Origin: Alphaproteobacteria bacterium
Lineage (GTDB): Bacteria > Pseudomonadota > Alphaproteobacteria > Rhodobacterales > Rhodobacteraceae
Direction: 5' to 3'
Assembly: GCA_029289325.1 (NCBI GenBank)
Contig: JARFTV010000004.1
Location: 81,135 to 125,917, forward strand
Length of the DNA stretch: 44,783 bases
Of this stretch, positions 27,647 through 36,280 are shown piece by piece. Made by a program: the position numbers and the translations under genes. Below the pieces are notes generated by a model. The model had not been told where the DNA came from, ran no database searches, and saw only the letters and a list, made by a program, of their open reading frames with translations. Position 1 is the stretch's first letter. Each line of letters begins with the position of its first letter.

Positions 27647-28492
27647 GTGAACAGGGGCACCCTTCCGATCCTCGCGCGCCTGGAGGCGCTGAAAACACCC
27701 GCGCGGGTGGCTCCGGATGGTGCGCGCGTGTTGGCTGAAAGTGGGCATCCGAACCCGCTCGCGGCGCTGTTGCGTGCGGTGAACGAGACGATGCTTGCAC
27801 GGTCGCTGACCTTTGAATCAAGCTCGGGCACCAGCCTGACGCTTGACGTTGCCGGCCGGCGGGTGCTGCGCCTGACCGGGGTGAGCGGGGTGGCAGGCGG
27901 TGAAGCCTGCATGGCCGCCGCCGCGCTGGAGGATGAGCACAAGGATGAACTGATCAAGCTGCTCCAGGCAGTCGCGGCGCCCCGAAATGAGCTACGCGTC
28001 ATGTCCGGTCCGATCGGGCGCGATTCGGATGGGCTTAGCGTCGGGCTGCCCATCGCGCTGCTGGCCGATCTCTGCCTCGTCGAGTTGAACGAAGGCGGCG
28101 AGGTCGAGCCGGAGCCCGTGCCCCCAACCGTCGAGGAGCCGCAGATCGACACGGAGGAGGAGGATTTCCTGCCCGCGCTCGCCTTGCGGATGGGTCCGGC
28201 GCTGGCGGCCTGGTTGATCCAGGGCGGTTCCGCCGACGGACGGACCGGCGGGCCGGAAGAGATGGTCTCGCACCTTCAGGGCTTCCTCGACGACGAGGTC
28301 GAGGGGGTCACGCGGCAGCTGGACATGGTGTCGATGGTCCCGGCGGGGCCGGTCTGCATCGTGCTCGGCGCGACGCTGGTGGATGGGCACAGCATCCTCT
28401 GCGCCCGGGCGGATGGCGGCATCCTGCTTGGCGTGATCGAAGGGGACGCGACCCGGACCCTGCTGAAAGCCTGGAACGCGGTGCGCGGCTAG
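27647..28492 (+). CDS. Unknown two-part protein, last gene of the GTPase cluster
   Basis: The product has 281 residues from GTG 27647, with only a weak ribosome site. The N-terminal part (about 20-148) alternates helices and strands ([20 protein letters not shown], then [13 protein letters not shown]), followed by an acidic Pro/Glu linker (about 150-175), then a second alpha/beta part ending [20 protein letters not shown]. No family was recognised; either half could be a divergent roadblock-like domain. An ATG at 27609 overlaps the upstream stop (ATGA) but its frame closes after 13 codons at 27650, so the start region is uncertain. The stop overlaps the convergent ABC ATPase stop (CTAG). Confidence 0.65.
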   Translation: MNRGTLPILARLEALKTPARVAPDGARVLAESGHPNPLAALLRAVNETMLARSLTFESSSGTSLTLDVAGRRVLRLTGVSGVAGGEACMAAAALEDEHKDELIKLLQAVAAPRNELRVMSGPIGRDSDGLSVGLPIALLADLCLVELNEGGEVEPEPVPPTVEEPQIDTEEEDFLPALALRMGPALAAWLIQGGSADGRTGGPEEMVSHLQGFLDDEVEGVTRQLDMVSMVPAGPVCIVLGATLVDGHSILCARADGGILLGVIEGDATRTLLKAWNAVRG

Positions 28493-29487
28493 CGGCGGCG
28501 CTGGCCGTCCGGGTCGAACTGGAACATCCGTTCGCGCTGGAGGGTCAGGTGGACCTTTTCCGACACTTCGAAGTCGTGTTCGCCGAACAGCCGCACCGTA
28601 AGCAGCCCATGCTGCGGGTTTCGGGCATAGACCAGCGTCTCGCCGCCCAGTTTCTCGACATGGCTGACCTCGGCCGGGATCTCGCCCTGATCGCGGCTGA
28701 TCGTCAGATGCTCCGGCCGGATGCCGACCTTGCCGGCGGGAAGGCCCAGGCTGGCGGCGTCGAGGAAGTTCATCTGGGGTGAACCGATGAACCCGGCGAC
28801 GAAGGTGTTGGCCGGGTCGTTGTACAGCTCCATCGGGCTGCCGACCTGTTCCACCCGCCCGGCGCGGAGGACGACGATGCGATCCGCGAGTGTCATCGCC
28901 TCGACCTGGTCATGGGTGACGTAGACCATCGTCGCCTTCAGCTCGCGGTGAAGTTTCGCGATCTCGATCCGGGTCGCGACGCGGAGGGCGGCGTCGAGGT
29001 TCGACAGCGGCTCATCGAAGAGAAACAGCTTCGGCGTGCGCACGATGGCACGGCCGATGGCGACGCGCTGACGCTGGCCGCCCGAAAGTTCCGCTGGGCG
29101 ACGGCCCATCAGCGGCTCCAGCCCCAGCATCGCCGCGGCCCGGTCGGTGGCGACCTTGATCTCGGACTTCGCCACCCCGGCCTGCTTCAGCGCCAGACCC
29201 ATGTTGTCGCGCACGGTGAGGTGGGGGTAGAGCGCGTAGCTTTGGAACACCATCGCCAGCTCGCGCTTGGCGGGGGCCACGTCGTTCATCCGCTTGCCGT
29301 CGACCAGGATATCGCCGCCGGTCGCGTCCTCCAGCCCCGCGATCATGCGGAGAAGGGTGGACTTGCCGCAGCCCGAAGGCCCGACGAAGACACAGAATTC
29401 GCCGTCCTTGACCGACAGGTCGACGCCCTTGATCACCTCGGTCGAGCCAAAGCTCTTGGTGACGCCCCTCAGTTCCAGCGCGCCCAT
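28489..29487 (-). CDS. Sugar ABC transporter ATP-binding protein (MalK/UgpC type)
   Basis: The product has 332 residues: Walker [10 protein letters not shown] (about 36-44), Q-loop, signature [14 protein letters not shown], Walker [13 protein letters not shown], switch HDQVEA, and a C-terminal MalK-like regulatory (TOBE/OB) domain from about 235. It energises carbohydrate import by the two permeases and the binding protein of the same operon. The start follows AGGGGG. The gene comes last in the operon, after the oxidoreductase gene (nine-base gap). It ends with a four-base overlap with the convergent cluster gene. Confidence 0.93.
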   Translation of the reverse strand: MGALELRGVTKSFGSTEVIKGVDLSVKDGEFCVFVGPSGCGKSTLLRMIAGLEDATGGDILVDGKRMNDVAPAKRELAMVFQSYALYPHLTVRDNMGLALKQAGVAKSEIKVATDRAAAMLGLEPLMGRRPAELSGGQRQRVAIGRAIVRTPKLFLFDEPLSNLDAALRVATRIEIAKLHRELKATMVYVTHDQVEAMTLADRIVVLRAGRVEQVGSPMELYNDPANTFVAGFIGSPQMNFLDAASLGLPAGKVGIRPEHLTISRDQGEIPAEVSHVEKLGGETLVYARNPQHGLLTVRLFGEHDFEVSEKVHLTLQRERMFQFDPDGQRRR

Positions 29488-29496
29488 GCGGCCCCC

Positions 29497-30519
29497 TTAC
29501 AGTTTCACAGGCTGGCCGGACCGGACGCTTTCGTCGGCGGCAAGGCAGATGGCAAGCGACTGCACGGCATCTTCCATATGCCGCGTCAGGTCGAGGTTTT
29601 CGGTGATCGCGCGGGCGACGAAGGCCTGCTCGCGTTCACACAGGTCCTGGTGGCCGGGTTCGTCGGCCATCGAAAGGTCCTGGTCCGGCTGGCCGACGCG
29701 GTGGACGCGGATCGTCTGGGTCGCGGTATGGGTGGAATGGTCGTCCGAACGGGCGCTTTCCGGCATCTTGACCGAAACGGCGCCGTTCGGGCTGACCACA
29801 TCCTTCACGAAGAAGGCGGTGTCCGACATCATCGGGCCCCAGCCAGCCTCATACCAACCCACTGATCCGTCGTCGAAAAGTACCTGGAAATGGCCGTAGT
29901 TGTACATATCGGGCGCGATTTCATCGGACAGGCGCAATCCCATCCCGCGCACCTCGACCGGCTTGGCGTCGGTGATCTGGCACATCACGTCGACATAGTG
30001 CACCCCGCAATCGACGATGGGCGAGGTGGTCTGCATCAGGGTCTTGTGCACCTCCCAGGTGGGCCCCGAGGACTGCTGGTTGAGGTTCAGCCGGAACACA
30101 TAGGGTCCACCCAGGGCGCGTGCTTCGGCGATCAGGCGCATCCAGCTGGGGTGGTGGCGCAGGATGTAGCCGACGACGACTTTCCGGCCGTGCGCCTTGG
30201 CGCAATCCACCACGCGGCGGGCATCCTTCACCGTCGTCGCCAGCGGCTTTTCGACGAAAACATGCGCTCCGGCCTCCATCGCCGCCACGGCATAGTCGGC
30301 GTGGCTGTCGGAATAGGTGGAGATGTTGACCAGCTCCGGTTTCAGCCGGTCCAGCGCGGCGTGGAAATCGGGCTCGATCGCATGGCCGGAAAGCTCCGGG
30401 TCCAGCCGGGGGGTGGAGCGGTTGACGAGACCCACGAGGTCGAAGGCGGGGTTGCGGTGATAGGCAAGGGCATGGCTGCGCCCCATGGTGCCAAGACCGG
30501 CGACCATCACACGGATCAT
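29497..30519 (-). CDS. Gfo/Idh/MocA-family oxidoreductase
   Basis: The product has 340 residues. The N-terminal Rossmann fold starts VMVAGLGTMGRSHALAYHRNP, the EKP motif is at about 95-97 (VEKPLATT), and a substrate-domain stretch CGVHYVDVMC holds the family's conserved His/Asp. These NAD(P)-dependent enzymes oxidise or reduce sugars, inositols and related compounds. It is embedded in the ABC transporter operon (four-base overlap with the permease, nine bases before the ATPase), so it probably acts on the imported sugar or derivative. Its substrate is unknown, and it is not a standard member of GlcNAc catabolism. Confidence 0.9.
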   Translation of the reverse strand: MIRVMVAGLGTMGRSHALAYHRNPAFDLVGLVNRSTPRLDPELSGHAIEPDFHAALDRLKPELVNISTYSDSHADYAVAAMEAGAHVFVEKPLATTVKDARRVVDCAKAHGRKVVVGYILRHHPSWMRLIAEARALGGPYVFRLNLNQQSSGPTWEVHKTLMQTTSPIVDCGVHYVDVMCQITDAKPVEVRGMGLRLSDEIAPDMYNYGHFQVLFDDGSVGWYEAGWGPMMSDTAFFVKDVVSPNGAVSVKMPESARSDDHSTHTATQTIRVHRVGQPDQDLSMADEPGHQDLCEREQAFVARAITENLDLTRHMEDAVQSLAICLAADESVRSGQPVKL

Positions 30520-31352
30520 TTGACGGCTCCTGCGGTGATCCCGCGGATCAGCTGCCGCGAGAAGATGAGGTAGAGGACAAGGACCGGAACGATGGCCAGC
30601 GACAGGGCGGCAAGGACCGCGTTCCAGTTGGTGACGAATTGCCCGATGAAGACCTGCGCGCCCAGGGTGACGGTCTTTGTATGCTCGGCCGGGGCGAGGA
30701 TCAGCGGGAACCAGAGGTCGTTCCAGATCGGGATCATGGTAAAGACCGCGACCGTCGCCATCGCCGGGCGCACCAGTGGCAGGACGAGGGTGAAGAAAAT
30801 CCGGTACTCGCTTAGCCCGTCGATCCGGCCGGCGTTCTTCAAGTCGTGCGAGACGGATTTCATGAACTCGGCCAGGATGAAGACCGCCAGCGGCAGCCCC
30901 TGCGCGGTATACACCAGGATCAGCGCGGTCAGCGTATTCACGAGGCCGGTGGCGACCATGATCTCAAGGATCGCGACGGTACCAAGCCGGATCGGGATCA
31001 TGATCCCGAGGGCGAGGTACAGGCCCATCAGCGTGTTGCCCTTGAAGCGGTATTCCGACAGGGCAAAGGCCGCCATGGCGCCGAACAGAAGGACGAAGAA
31101 CAGGCTTGCGACGGTGACGATCAGGCTGTTCTGGAAATACAGGAAGAAGTCGCCCTGTTTCAGGACCGTCTGATAGCCGACAAGGTCAAAGTTGTCGGGC
31201 ATCGGCAGGGCCAGGGGATCGGCGAAGATCGCCTTGCGGCTCTTGAAGCTGTTGATGACGATCACGAAGACCGGAAACAGGGCGATCATCGTATAGGTCA
31301 GCAGGATCGCATGAGCCGCGATGGTCCGGCCAAGGGAGGTTCGCGCGCTCAT
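30516..31352 (-). CDS. Sugar ABC transporter permease (MalG type)
   Basis: The product has 278 residues with about six membrane helices. The cytoplasmic coupling loop reads KNAGRIDGLSEYRIFFTLVLPL, a variant of the EAA motif of MalG-type permeases. It pairs with the permease encoded just upstream, with a one-base stop/start overlap (31352). The stop overlaps the oxidoreductase start. Together with the ATPase it forms the inner-membrane channel. Confidence 0.92.
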   Translation of the reverse strand: MSARTSLGRTIAAHAILLTYTMIALFPVFVIVINSFKSRKAIFADPLALPMPDNFDLVGYQTVLKQGDFFLYFQNSLIVTVASLFFVLLFGAMAAFALSEYRFKGNTLMGLYLALGIMIPIRLGTVAILEIMVATGLVNTLTALILVYTAQGLPLAVFILAEFMKSVSHDLKNAGRIDGLSEYRIFFTLVLPLVRPAMATVAVFTMIPIWNDLWFPLILAPAEHTKTVTLGAQVFIGQFVTNWNAVLAALSLAIVPVLVLYLIFSRQLIRGITAGAVK

Positions 31353-32272
31353 CAGAACTGATACCTCCGAAGGCGGGTCTGGATGCCGAAAAGGTAGATG
31401 CAGACCCCGACGAGGATGATCCCGAACATCGACCCGGCAATGGCGCTGCCCATGTAGGGGTCGCCGAGCTGGAGCTGGAACCCGAAGAAGGTGCGGTACA
31501 GGAAGGTGCCAAGGATATCGGTGCTGAAATCCGGCCCGGCCAGCGCCCCCTGGGCGACGTAGATCAGGTCGAAGGCGTTGAAATTGCCGACAAAGGTCAG
31601 GATCGAGATGATCCCGATACTGGGCAGGATCAGCGGCAGCTTGATCTTCCAGAACTGGGACCAGCCAGTGATGCCGTCCATCTCGGCGGCCTCGATCACC
31701 TCGTCGGGGATCGAAAGGAGCGCGGCATAGATCAGCATCATCGGGATGCCGACGAACTGCCAGACCGAGACCAGCGCAAGCGTGGTCAGCGCGGTTTCTT
31801 CCCGGCCAAGCCAGGGCGCGAACAGGAACTTGAGGCCGACCGCGTCCAGCATCCCTGGCGCGATGCCCCAGATCGGCGAGAGGATCAGCTTCCAGACGAA
31901 GCCGACGATGACGAAGCTCAGGATCGTGGGGATGAAGATCGCGGTGCGGTAGAAGGCGGCCATCCGCAGCTTCGGCGTGGACAGAATCGCCGCCAGCGCG
32001 ATACCGATCGGGTTCTGGACCAGCATGTGGATCACGAAGAACCAGGTGTTGTTCGCCAGCGCATTCCAGAAGGCGTCGGACCAGATCGCATCGCCGAAAA
32101 GCCGGGCAAAGTTCTGCAGGCCCACAAAGACCCGCTCGCCGGTCGCGTCCTTGTTCATCAGTGACTGGGCCAGTGTCCCGAACAGCGGAATGATCATCAG
32201 CGCGGTGTAGACCAGCACTGCCGGGGCCAGAAACACGGCAATATGCCAGCGCACGGGCTTACGCGAAGCCAT
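31352..32272 (-). CDS. Sugar ABC transporter permease (MalF type)
   Basis: The product has 306 residues with six helices. The coupling loop EAAEMDGITGWSQFWKIKLP is the canonical EAA motif. It is the first permease after the binding-protein gene, from which it is separated by 79 bases containing a strong hairpin (32312-32340). It is the inner-membrane partner of the MalG-type permease. Confidence 0.92.
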   Translation of the reverse strand: MASRKPVRWHIAVFLAPAVLVYTALMIIPLFGTLAQSLMNKDATGERVFVGLQNFARLFGDAIWSDAFWNALANNTWFFVIHMLVQNPIGIALAAILSTPKLRMAAFYRTAIFIPTILSFVIVGFVWKLILSPIWGIAPGMLDAVGLKFLFAPWLGREETALTTLALVSVWQFVGIPMMLIYAALLSIPDEVIEAAEMDGITGWSQFWKIKLPLILPSIGIISILTFVGNFNAFDLIYVAQGALAGPDFSTDILGTFLYRTFFGFQLQLGDPYMGSAIAGSMFGIILVGVCIYLFGIQTRLRRYQF

Positions 32273-32311
32273 GTTCGTCCCCTTTCATCCTGGTGGAAAT
32301 ATGACGCAGGA

Positions 32312-32340
32312 GGTCCGGGGGGCGCGAAGCCCCCCGGACC
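32312..32340 (-). terminator. Hairpin between binding-protein gene and permease genes
   Basis: GGTCCGGGGGGC (32312-32323), loop GCGAA, and the exact complement GCCCCCCGGACC (32329-32340): a 12-bp all-paired stem in the 79-base gap. In ABC operons such a stem commonly stabilises the binding-protein mRNA and limits read-through so the binding protein is made in excess over the permeases. No U-tract is visible, so attenuation is inferred. Confidence 0.7.
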
Positions 32341-32351
32341 GCCGTTGCACC

Positions 32352-33602
32352 TTACTTCTGCGGCTCGTACCACGAGGCCAGACCTGCCTGCAGACGCTCG
32401 GCCGCGGCCTCGGGCGTCTCGGCGCCCCGGATCACGTTGGCCGAGGCATTCCAGGTCTCGTTCTCCAGGTTCGGCGTGCCGCGCGACAGGATCTGGTAGG
32501 TGGACCGGATCGTCGACTGGCACTTCTCGCGCCACGAGACGAACTCCTGCGCCAGCGGGTCCGACATCTCCACCGCGGTGGAGTTCAGGCTGAAGAAGCC
32601 CGGCAGCGCGTTGGCGTAAAGCGTCGCGAATTCGGGCGAGCCGACCCAATCCAGGAAGGTCCGCGCGGCCTCGGCATTCGGCGACTTGGCATTCATGCCG
32701 ATCGCGATGTCGGTGTGGTCCGAGATATAGCAGGTGTCCCCGGCAGCCGCGACCGGCGGCGGGAAGGCGCCCATCTTGAAGTCGGCCTGGGCGTTGAAGC
32801 CCGAGATCTCCCACGACCCGGCCGGATAGATCGCCGCGCGCCCGAGGGTAAACAGGTTCTGGCTGTCGGGATAGGTCTGCGCCTCGAACCCGTCGCCAAG
32901 GTAGTCCTTCCACTTGGCCAGTTCGCGGAACGGAGCGACCCAGCCCTCGTCCGTCAGCTTCTGTTCGCCCTTGATCAGGGCCTGGCGGCCCTCTTCGCCC
33001 TTCCAGAAGTTCGGCCCGATGTTGTTGTAGCCCATCGTGGCGGCTTCCCACTGGTCGTTGGTGCCCATCGCCATCGGGATATAGCTGCCATCCGCCTTGA
33101 TCGCGTCGAGGACGGCGTAGAATTCCTCGTTCGTGGTGGGCGCGGTCAGGCCAAGCTGTTCAAAGGCATCGGCGTTGTAGATGAAGCCGTGGATGACCGA
33201 GGCCATCGGCACGCAGAAGGTGGCCGCACCGTCATCGGTCTGCCAGGCGGATTTCGCGACCGGCGAGAAGTTCGCCATCGCGCCAAGGTCTGACAGGTCG
33301 GCCAGATGGCCCTGGTTGTAAAGCTCAAGGCTGGCGTCGAAGGGGCGGCAGGTGATCAGATCCCCGGCAGACCCGGCCTGCAGCTTGGAGTTCAGCACGG
33401 CGTTGTATTCGGCCGGGGCGCTTGGCGCGAAGACGACCTTGATACCGGGATGCGCGGCCTCGAAGGCCGGAATGATCGTGTCCTGCCAGATGGTCAGGTC
33501 ATCGTTGCGCCAGCTTTCGATGGTCAGCGTAACGTCCTGAGCGGCGGCGGCCCCGCCCAGCAGCGTGCTGGTCAGAAGCGCCAGTTTGAAGGTCTTGGTC
33601 AT
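32352..33602 (-). CDS. Extracellular sugar-binding protein of ABC transporter
   Basis: The product has 416 residues with a signal peptide MTKTFKLALLTSTLLGGAAA ending around AAAQD (cleavage near residue 21-23). The mature part begins VTLTIESWRNDDL and continues as a typical family 1 solute-binding protein. It captures sugar in the periplasm for the MalFG/K-type transporter below. The ribosome site GGGAGA lies ahead of ATG 33602. The location after murQ and beside nagA suggests an amino sugar, MurNAc-containing fragment or chitooligosaccharide, which is inference from context. Confidence 0.92.
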   Translation of the reverse strand: MTKTFKLALLTSTLLGGAAAAQDVTLTIESWRNDDLTIWQDTIIPAFEAAHPGIKVVFAPSAPAEYNAVLNSKLQAGSAGDLITCRPFDASLELYNQGHLADLSDLGAMANFSPVAKSAWQTDDGAATFCVPMASVIHGFIYNADAFEQLGLTAPTTNEEFYAVLDAIKADGSYIPMAMGTNDQWEAATMGYNNIGPNFWKGEEGRQALIKGEQKLTDEGWVAPFRELAKWKDYLGDGFEAQTYPDSQNLFTLGRAAIYPAGSWEISGFNAQADFKMGAFPPPVAAAGDTCYISDHTDIAIGMNAKSPNAEAARTFLDWVGSPEFATLYANALPGFFSLNSTAVEMSDPLAQEFVSWREKCQSTIRSTYQILSRGTPNLENETWNASANVIRGAETPEAAAERLQAGLASWYEPQK

Positions 33603-33644
33603 GCGCAGTCTCCCTGTTGCGGCTTGCGCCGGGTTGGATTTTCG

Positions 33645-34529
33645 TCAGCTTTTCATGGCGCGGGCAAGAATGCCATCCGCCTCGGCCAGCCGCGCCTGGG
33701 CCGCTTCGGGCGAAGAACCCTGAGCCACCAGGACCGCCGGTTTCACCGCACCATGGGTTCGATTCAACGCGATCCGGGCGATGCCGGTGTCCACCCCCGC
33801 GACGCGGGCAACGATCCTTGCCGCACGGTCCCGAAGCTTCGCATTGTCCGCGATCAAATTGACCATCATTCCGTCGTGGATGTGGCCCAGTTGCACACCG
33901 GCCAGCACCGAGATCAGGTTCAGCGCTACCTTCTGTGCCGTTGCCGCGGCAAGGCGGGTGGAACCGGCCACGATTTCGGGCCCGGTCTCCAGCAGGACAG
34001 GGACGTCAGAGGCGACAAGCAGCGGCGAAGCGGGGACATTGGCGATCCCCACGACTTTCGCGCCTGCCTTCCGCGCGCCCTCGACCACCGAAAGCGTGTA
34101 AGGGGTCGTGCCCGAGGCCGAGACCGCGATCACCACATCCCCCGCCCCAAGCGCCGCGCGGGTCAGGTCGGCGGCGGCGAGGTGCGGGTCATCCTCGACC
34201 CCGCCGGTCATCTTCAGCAGCGCGTCGGCCCCGCCCGCAAACAGCATCGGCGTGCGATCGGCGGGGATGCCGAAAGTGCCCAGAAGCTCCAGGCAGTCGG
34301 CCAGCGCCATCAGGCCCGAGGACCCCGCCCCTGCATAGGCCAGCTTGCCCGTGCCGCGCAGGGCCGTGGCGGCCAGTTCCGCCGCACGCTCCAGCGCCGG
34401 AAGCGCGGGGGCAACAGCCGCAAGGGAGGCCTGCTGTGCTGCAAGCGCCCGGGCCAGAACCTGCGCGGCCGGGGCCAGATGCAGCCCTTCGGCAGATGGA
34501 TGCAGCGCCTCGGTCGGACGGTCGGCCAT
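33645..34529 (-). CDS. murQ: N-acetylmuramic acid 6-phosphate etherase
   Basis: The product has 294 residues. MurQ signatures are YAGAGSSGLMALADC (the SIS sugar-phosphate site), ETGPEIVAGSTRLAAATAQK and VNLIADNAKLRDRAARI. The enzyme splits the lactyl ether of MurNAc-6-phosphate to yield GlcNAc-6-phosphate and D-lactate; that product is then handled by NagA encoded nearby. GAGGGGG precedes the ATG. It is the first gene of the minus-strand operon leading to the transporter (42-base gap to the binding-protein gene). Confidence 0.92.
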   Translation of the reverse strand: MADRPTEALHPSAEGLHLAPAAQVLARALAAQQASLAAVAPALPALERAAELAATALRGTGKLAYAGAGSSGLMALADCLELLGTFGIPADRTPMLFAGGADALLKMTGGVEDDPHLAAADLTRAALGAGDVVIAVSASGTTPYTLSVVEGARKAGAKVVGIANVPASPLLVASDVPVLLETGPEIVAGSTRLAAATAQKVALNLISVLAGVQLGHIHDGMMVNLIADNAKLRDRAARIVARVAGVDTGIARIALNRTHGAVKPAVLVAQGSSPEAAQARLAEADGILARAMKS

Positions 34530-34682
34530 GTGATTCCCCCTCTGGCCCCTAACAATGCCAAAATAATACCACTTGTAAAGTACATCGTTTGATCCCAGCT
34601 CAAATGGGGGTTTTCATTGGCTGAGGAGATAGATCTTTCCAAATGGTCTTGTTTTGGTATTATCGCGCTGAGAGGGATTCGC
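34530..34682. promoter_or_regulatory. Divergent promoter region with inverted repeat, candidate GntR operator
   Basis: The 153-base AT-rich region separates murQ (minus) from the kinase gene (plus). A 9-base inverted repeat occurs: ATAATACCA at 34563-34571 and TGGTATTAT at 34655-34663. A TGGTCT half-site, as in operators of HutC/UTRA GntR regulators of GlcNAc use, is at 34644-34649. The GntR gene 35513-36280 lies in the plus-strand operon, so autoregulation and control of both operons is plausible. Confidence 0.5.
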
Positions 34683-35513
34683 ATGGGCTTCTACCTGGGG
34701 ATAGATGGCGGAGGGACGGGCTGCCGCGCGGCGGTGGCGGATGCCTCAGGCCGCGTACTCGGCACGGGCCAGGCGGGTCCGGCGAATATCGCCAGCGATC
34801 TGGCGGGCGCGCGGGACAATATCCTTGCCGCCGCGCGGGAGGCTCTGGCCGTTGCGGGCCTCAGGGGGCTTGAGGCGCTGTCGGCGGGTCTGGGCCTTGC
34901 CGGGGCCAACGCTGCCGGGATGGCCGAAGCCTTGCGCCGCGCCCTTCCCTTCGCGCGGATCCGGGTGGAGACGGACGGCATCGCCGCGGTCAAGGGCGCA
35001 CTGGGCGCGCGCGATGGAATCGTCTGCGCAGTGGGGACCGGCTCGGTCTTTGCGGCACAGATCGGGGGCCGCATCCGGCAGATCGGCGGCTGGGGCCTTG
35101 TCCTTGGGGATGAGGGCAGCGGGGCCTGGCTGGGCCGCGCCCTCTTGCGGGAGGCGTTGCGGGCGGCGGAGGGGTTCCGCGAAGGGACCCCGCTGCTGAC
35201 GGACGTGCTGGAGGGACATGGCGGGGTCGAGGGGGTGATCGCCTTCTCGCTTGCCGCGCGGCCGATGGACTTCGCGGCGCTGGCGCCCCGGATTCTTGGT
35301 TCGGACGACCCGGCAGCGCGGGCGCTGGTCGCGGCGGCGGTCGCGGATGTGGTGCAGTCGATCGAGGTGCTGCAAACCGACCCGCCCCTGCCGGTGACCT
35401 GCATCGGCGGCCTGGGCTCGTTCCATGCCGACCGGCTGGCAGAGCACTGGACCATCCTGGCGCCCCTGGGCTCGGCCCTGGACGGGGCGCTGATGCTGGC
35501 GCGGGAGGCGTGA
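34683..35513 (+). CDS. BadF/BadG-family ATPase, probable N-acetylglucosamine (amino-sugar) kinase
   Basis: The product has 276 residues from ATG 34683 (AGGG upstream; the frame extends to 34617 into the promoter and is not supported). Sugar-kinase/actin-fold motifs are YLGIDGGGTGCRAAVAD (phosphate 1), AVGTGSVFAAQIGG (phosphate 2) and GWGLVLGDEGSGAWLG. This matches the BadF/BadG GlcNAc/GlcN kinases. It probably phosphorylates the incoming amino sugar with ATP so that NagA and the deaminase can process it; the exact sugar (GlcNAc, GlcN or MurNAc) is inferred. The stop overlaps the GntR gene start (TGATG). Confidence 0.85.
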   Translation: MGFYLGIDGGGTGCRAAVADASGRVLGTGQAGPANIASDLAGARDNILAAAREALAVAGLRGLEALSAGLGLAGANAAGMAEALRRALPFARIRVETDGIAAVKGALGARDGIVCAVGTGSVFAAQIGGRIRQIGGWGLVLGDEGSGAWLGRALLREALRAAEGFREGTPLLTDVLEGHGGVEGVIAFSLAARPMDFAALAPRILGSDDPAARALVAAAVADVVQSIEVLQTDPPLPVTCIGGLGSFHADRLAEHWTILAPLGSALDGALMLAREA

Positions 35514-36280
35514 TGGACGGCTTGTTCTCCCCGGAAGGGTTCGCCGATGGCGCGGGTCCGCTGTATCTTCAGCTTCAGCGCCGGATCGCCGATGCGATGG
35601 CGCGCGGCGTGCTGCCGCCGGGGGCCAGCCTGCCAGCCGAACGCGACATCGCGGCGATGACCGGCCTCAGCCGCGTCACCGTCAGGAAGGCGATCGAGGC
35701 GCTGGTGGCGCAGGGCGCGCTGCAACAGAAGCGCGGCTCGGGCACCTATGTCGCACCCACGGTGGAACGGCGGGCGCAGGCGCTGTCGTTGCTGACCAGC
35801 TTTACCGAGGACATGGCGCGGCGGGGCAAGTCGGTGGAATCCTTCTGGATCGGCCGGAGCGTGCAGGCCCCCACGCCCGAGGAGGTGATGGCCCTTGGCC
35901 TTGGCGCAGGCGACCGCGTGGCACGGCTGGAGCGGGTCCGGCGCTCTGACGGTATCCCGCTGGCAATCGAACGCGCCTCTCTCCCCACGACGATCCTGCC
36001 CGACCCCGAGACGGTCGGCCCCTCGCTTTACGCCCATCTGGAACAGCAGGGCCTGCGGCCCGTCCGCGCGGTCCAGCGCATCTCGGCCGCGAACCTTGGC
36101 GCGCGGGATGCCGAGCTTCTGGGAGTCACCCCCGGCGCCGCCGGCCTGCGGATCGAACGGATCGGCTATCTGGCGAACGGGAGGGTCGTGGAATTCACCC
36201 GCTCGCTTTACCGCGGCGATGCCTATGACTTCGCCGTCGAACTGAAACTCGCGCCCGAACCCGAAAGGCCCCCGGCATGA
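35513..36280 (+). CDS. GntR-family (HutC/UTRA) transcriptional regulator
   Basis: The product has 255 residues from ATG 35513, after GGGAGG (an in-frame GTG sits three bases earlier). The winged helix spans about 16-85 (LPAERDIAAMTGLSRVTVRK), followed by GSGTYV. The UTRA ligand domain spans about 95-245. Members such as NagR/YvoA and DasR bind GlcN-6-P or GlcNAc-6-P and repress nag genes. Given its neighbours the ligand here is probably such a sugar phosphate, and the operator may be the inverted repeat in 34530-34682. It is coupled to the SIS-domain gene by a four-base overlap. Confidence 0.92.
   Translation: MDGLFSPEGFADGAGPLYLQLQRRIADAMARGVLPPGASLPAERDIAAMTGLSRVTVRKAIEALVAQGALQQKRGSGTYVAPTVERRAQALSLLTSFTEDMARRGKSVESFWIGRSVQAPTPEEVMALGLGAGDRVARLERVRRSDGIPLAIERASLPTTILPDPETVGPSLYAHLEQQGLRPVRAVQRISAANLGARDAELLGVTPGAAGLRIERIGYLANGRVVEFTRSLYRGDAYDFAVELKLAPEPERPPA

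Noticed and set aside
19800-28492. Type VI secretion phospho-module (PpkA/PppA/Fha)
   Set aside because: FHA and PP2C fit, but no Tss structural gene (sheath, tube, ClpV, VgrG, membrane complex) is present in the window.
19800-28492. Actinobacterial-type conservon or TerY-P triad
   Set aside because: No histidine kinase, DUF742, vWA or TerD-like protein is present, and the GTPases are dynamin-type, not CvnD-like.
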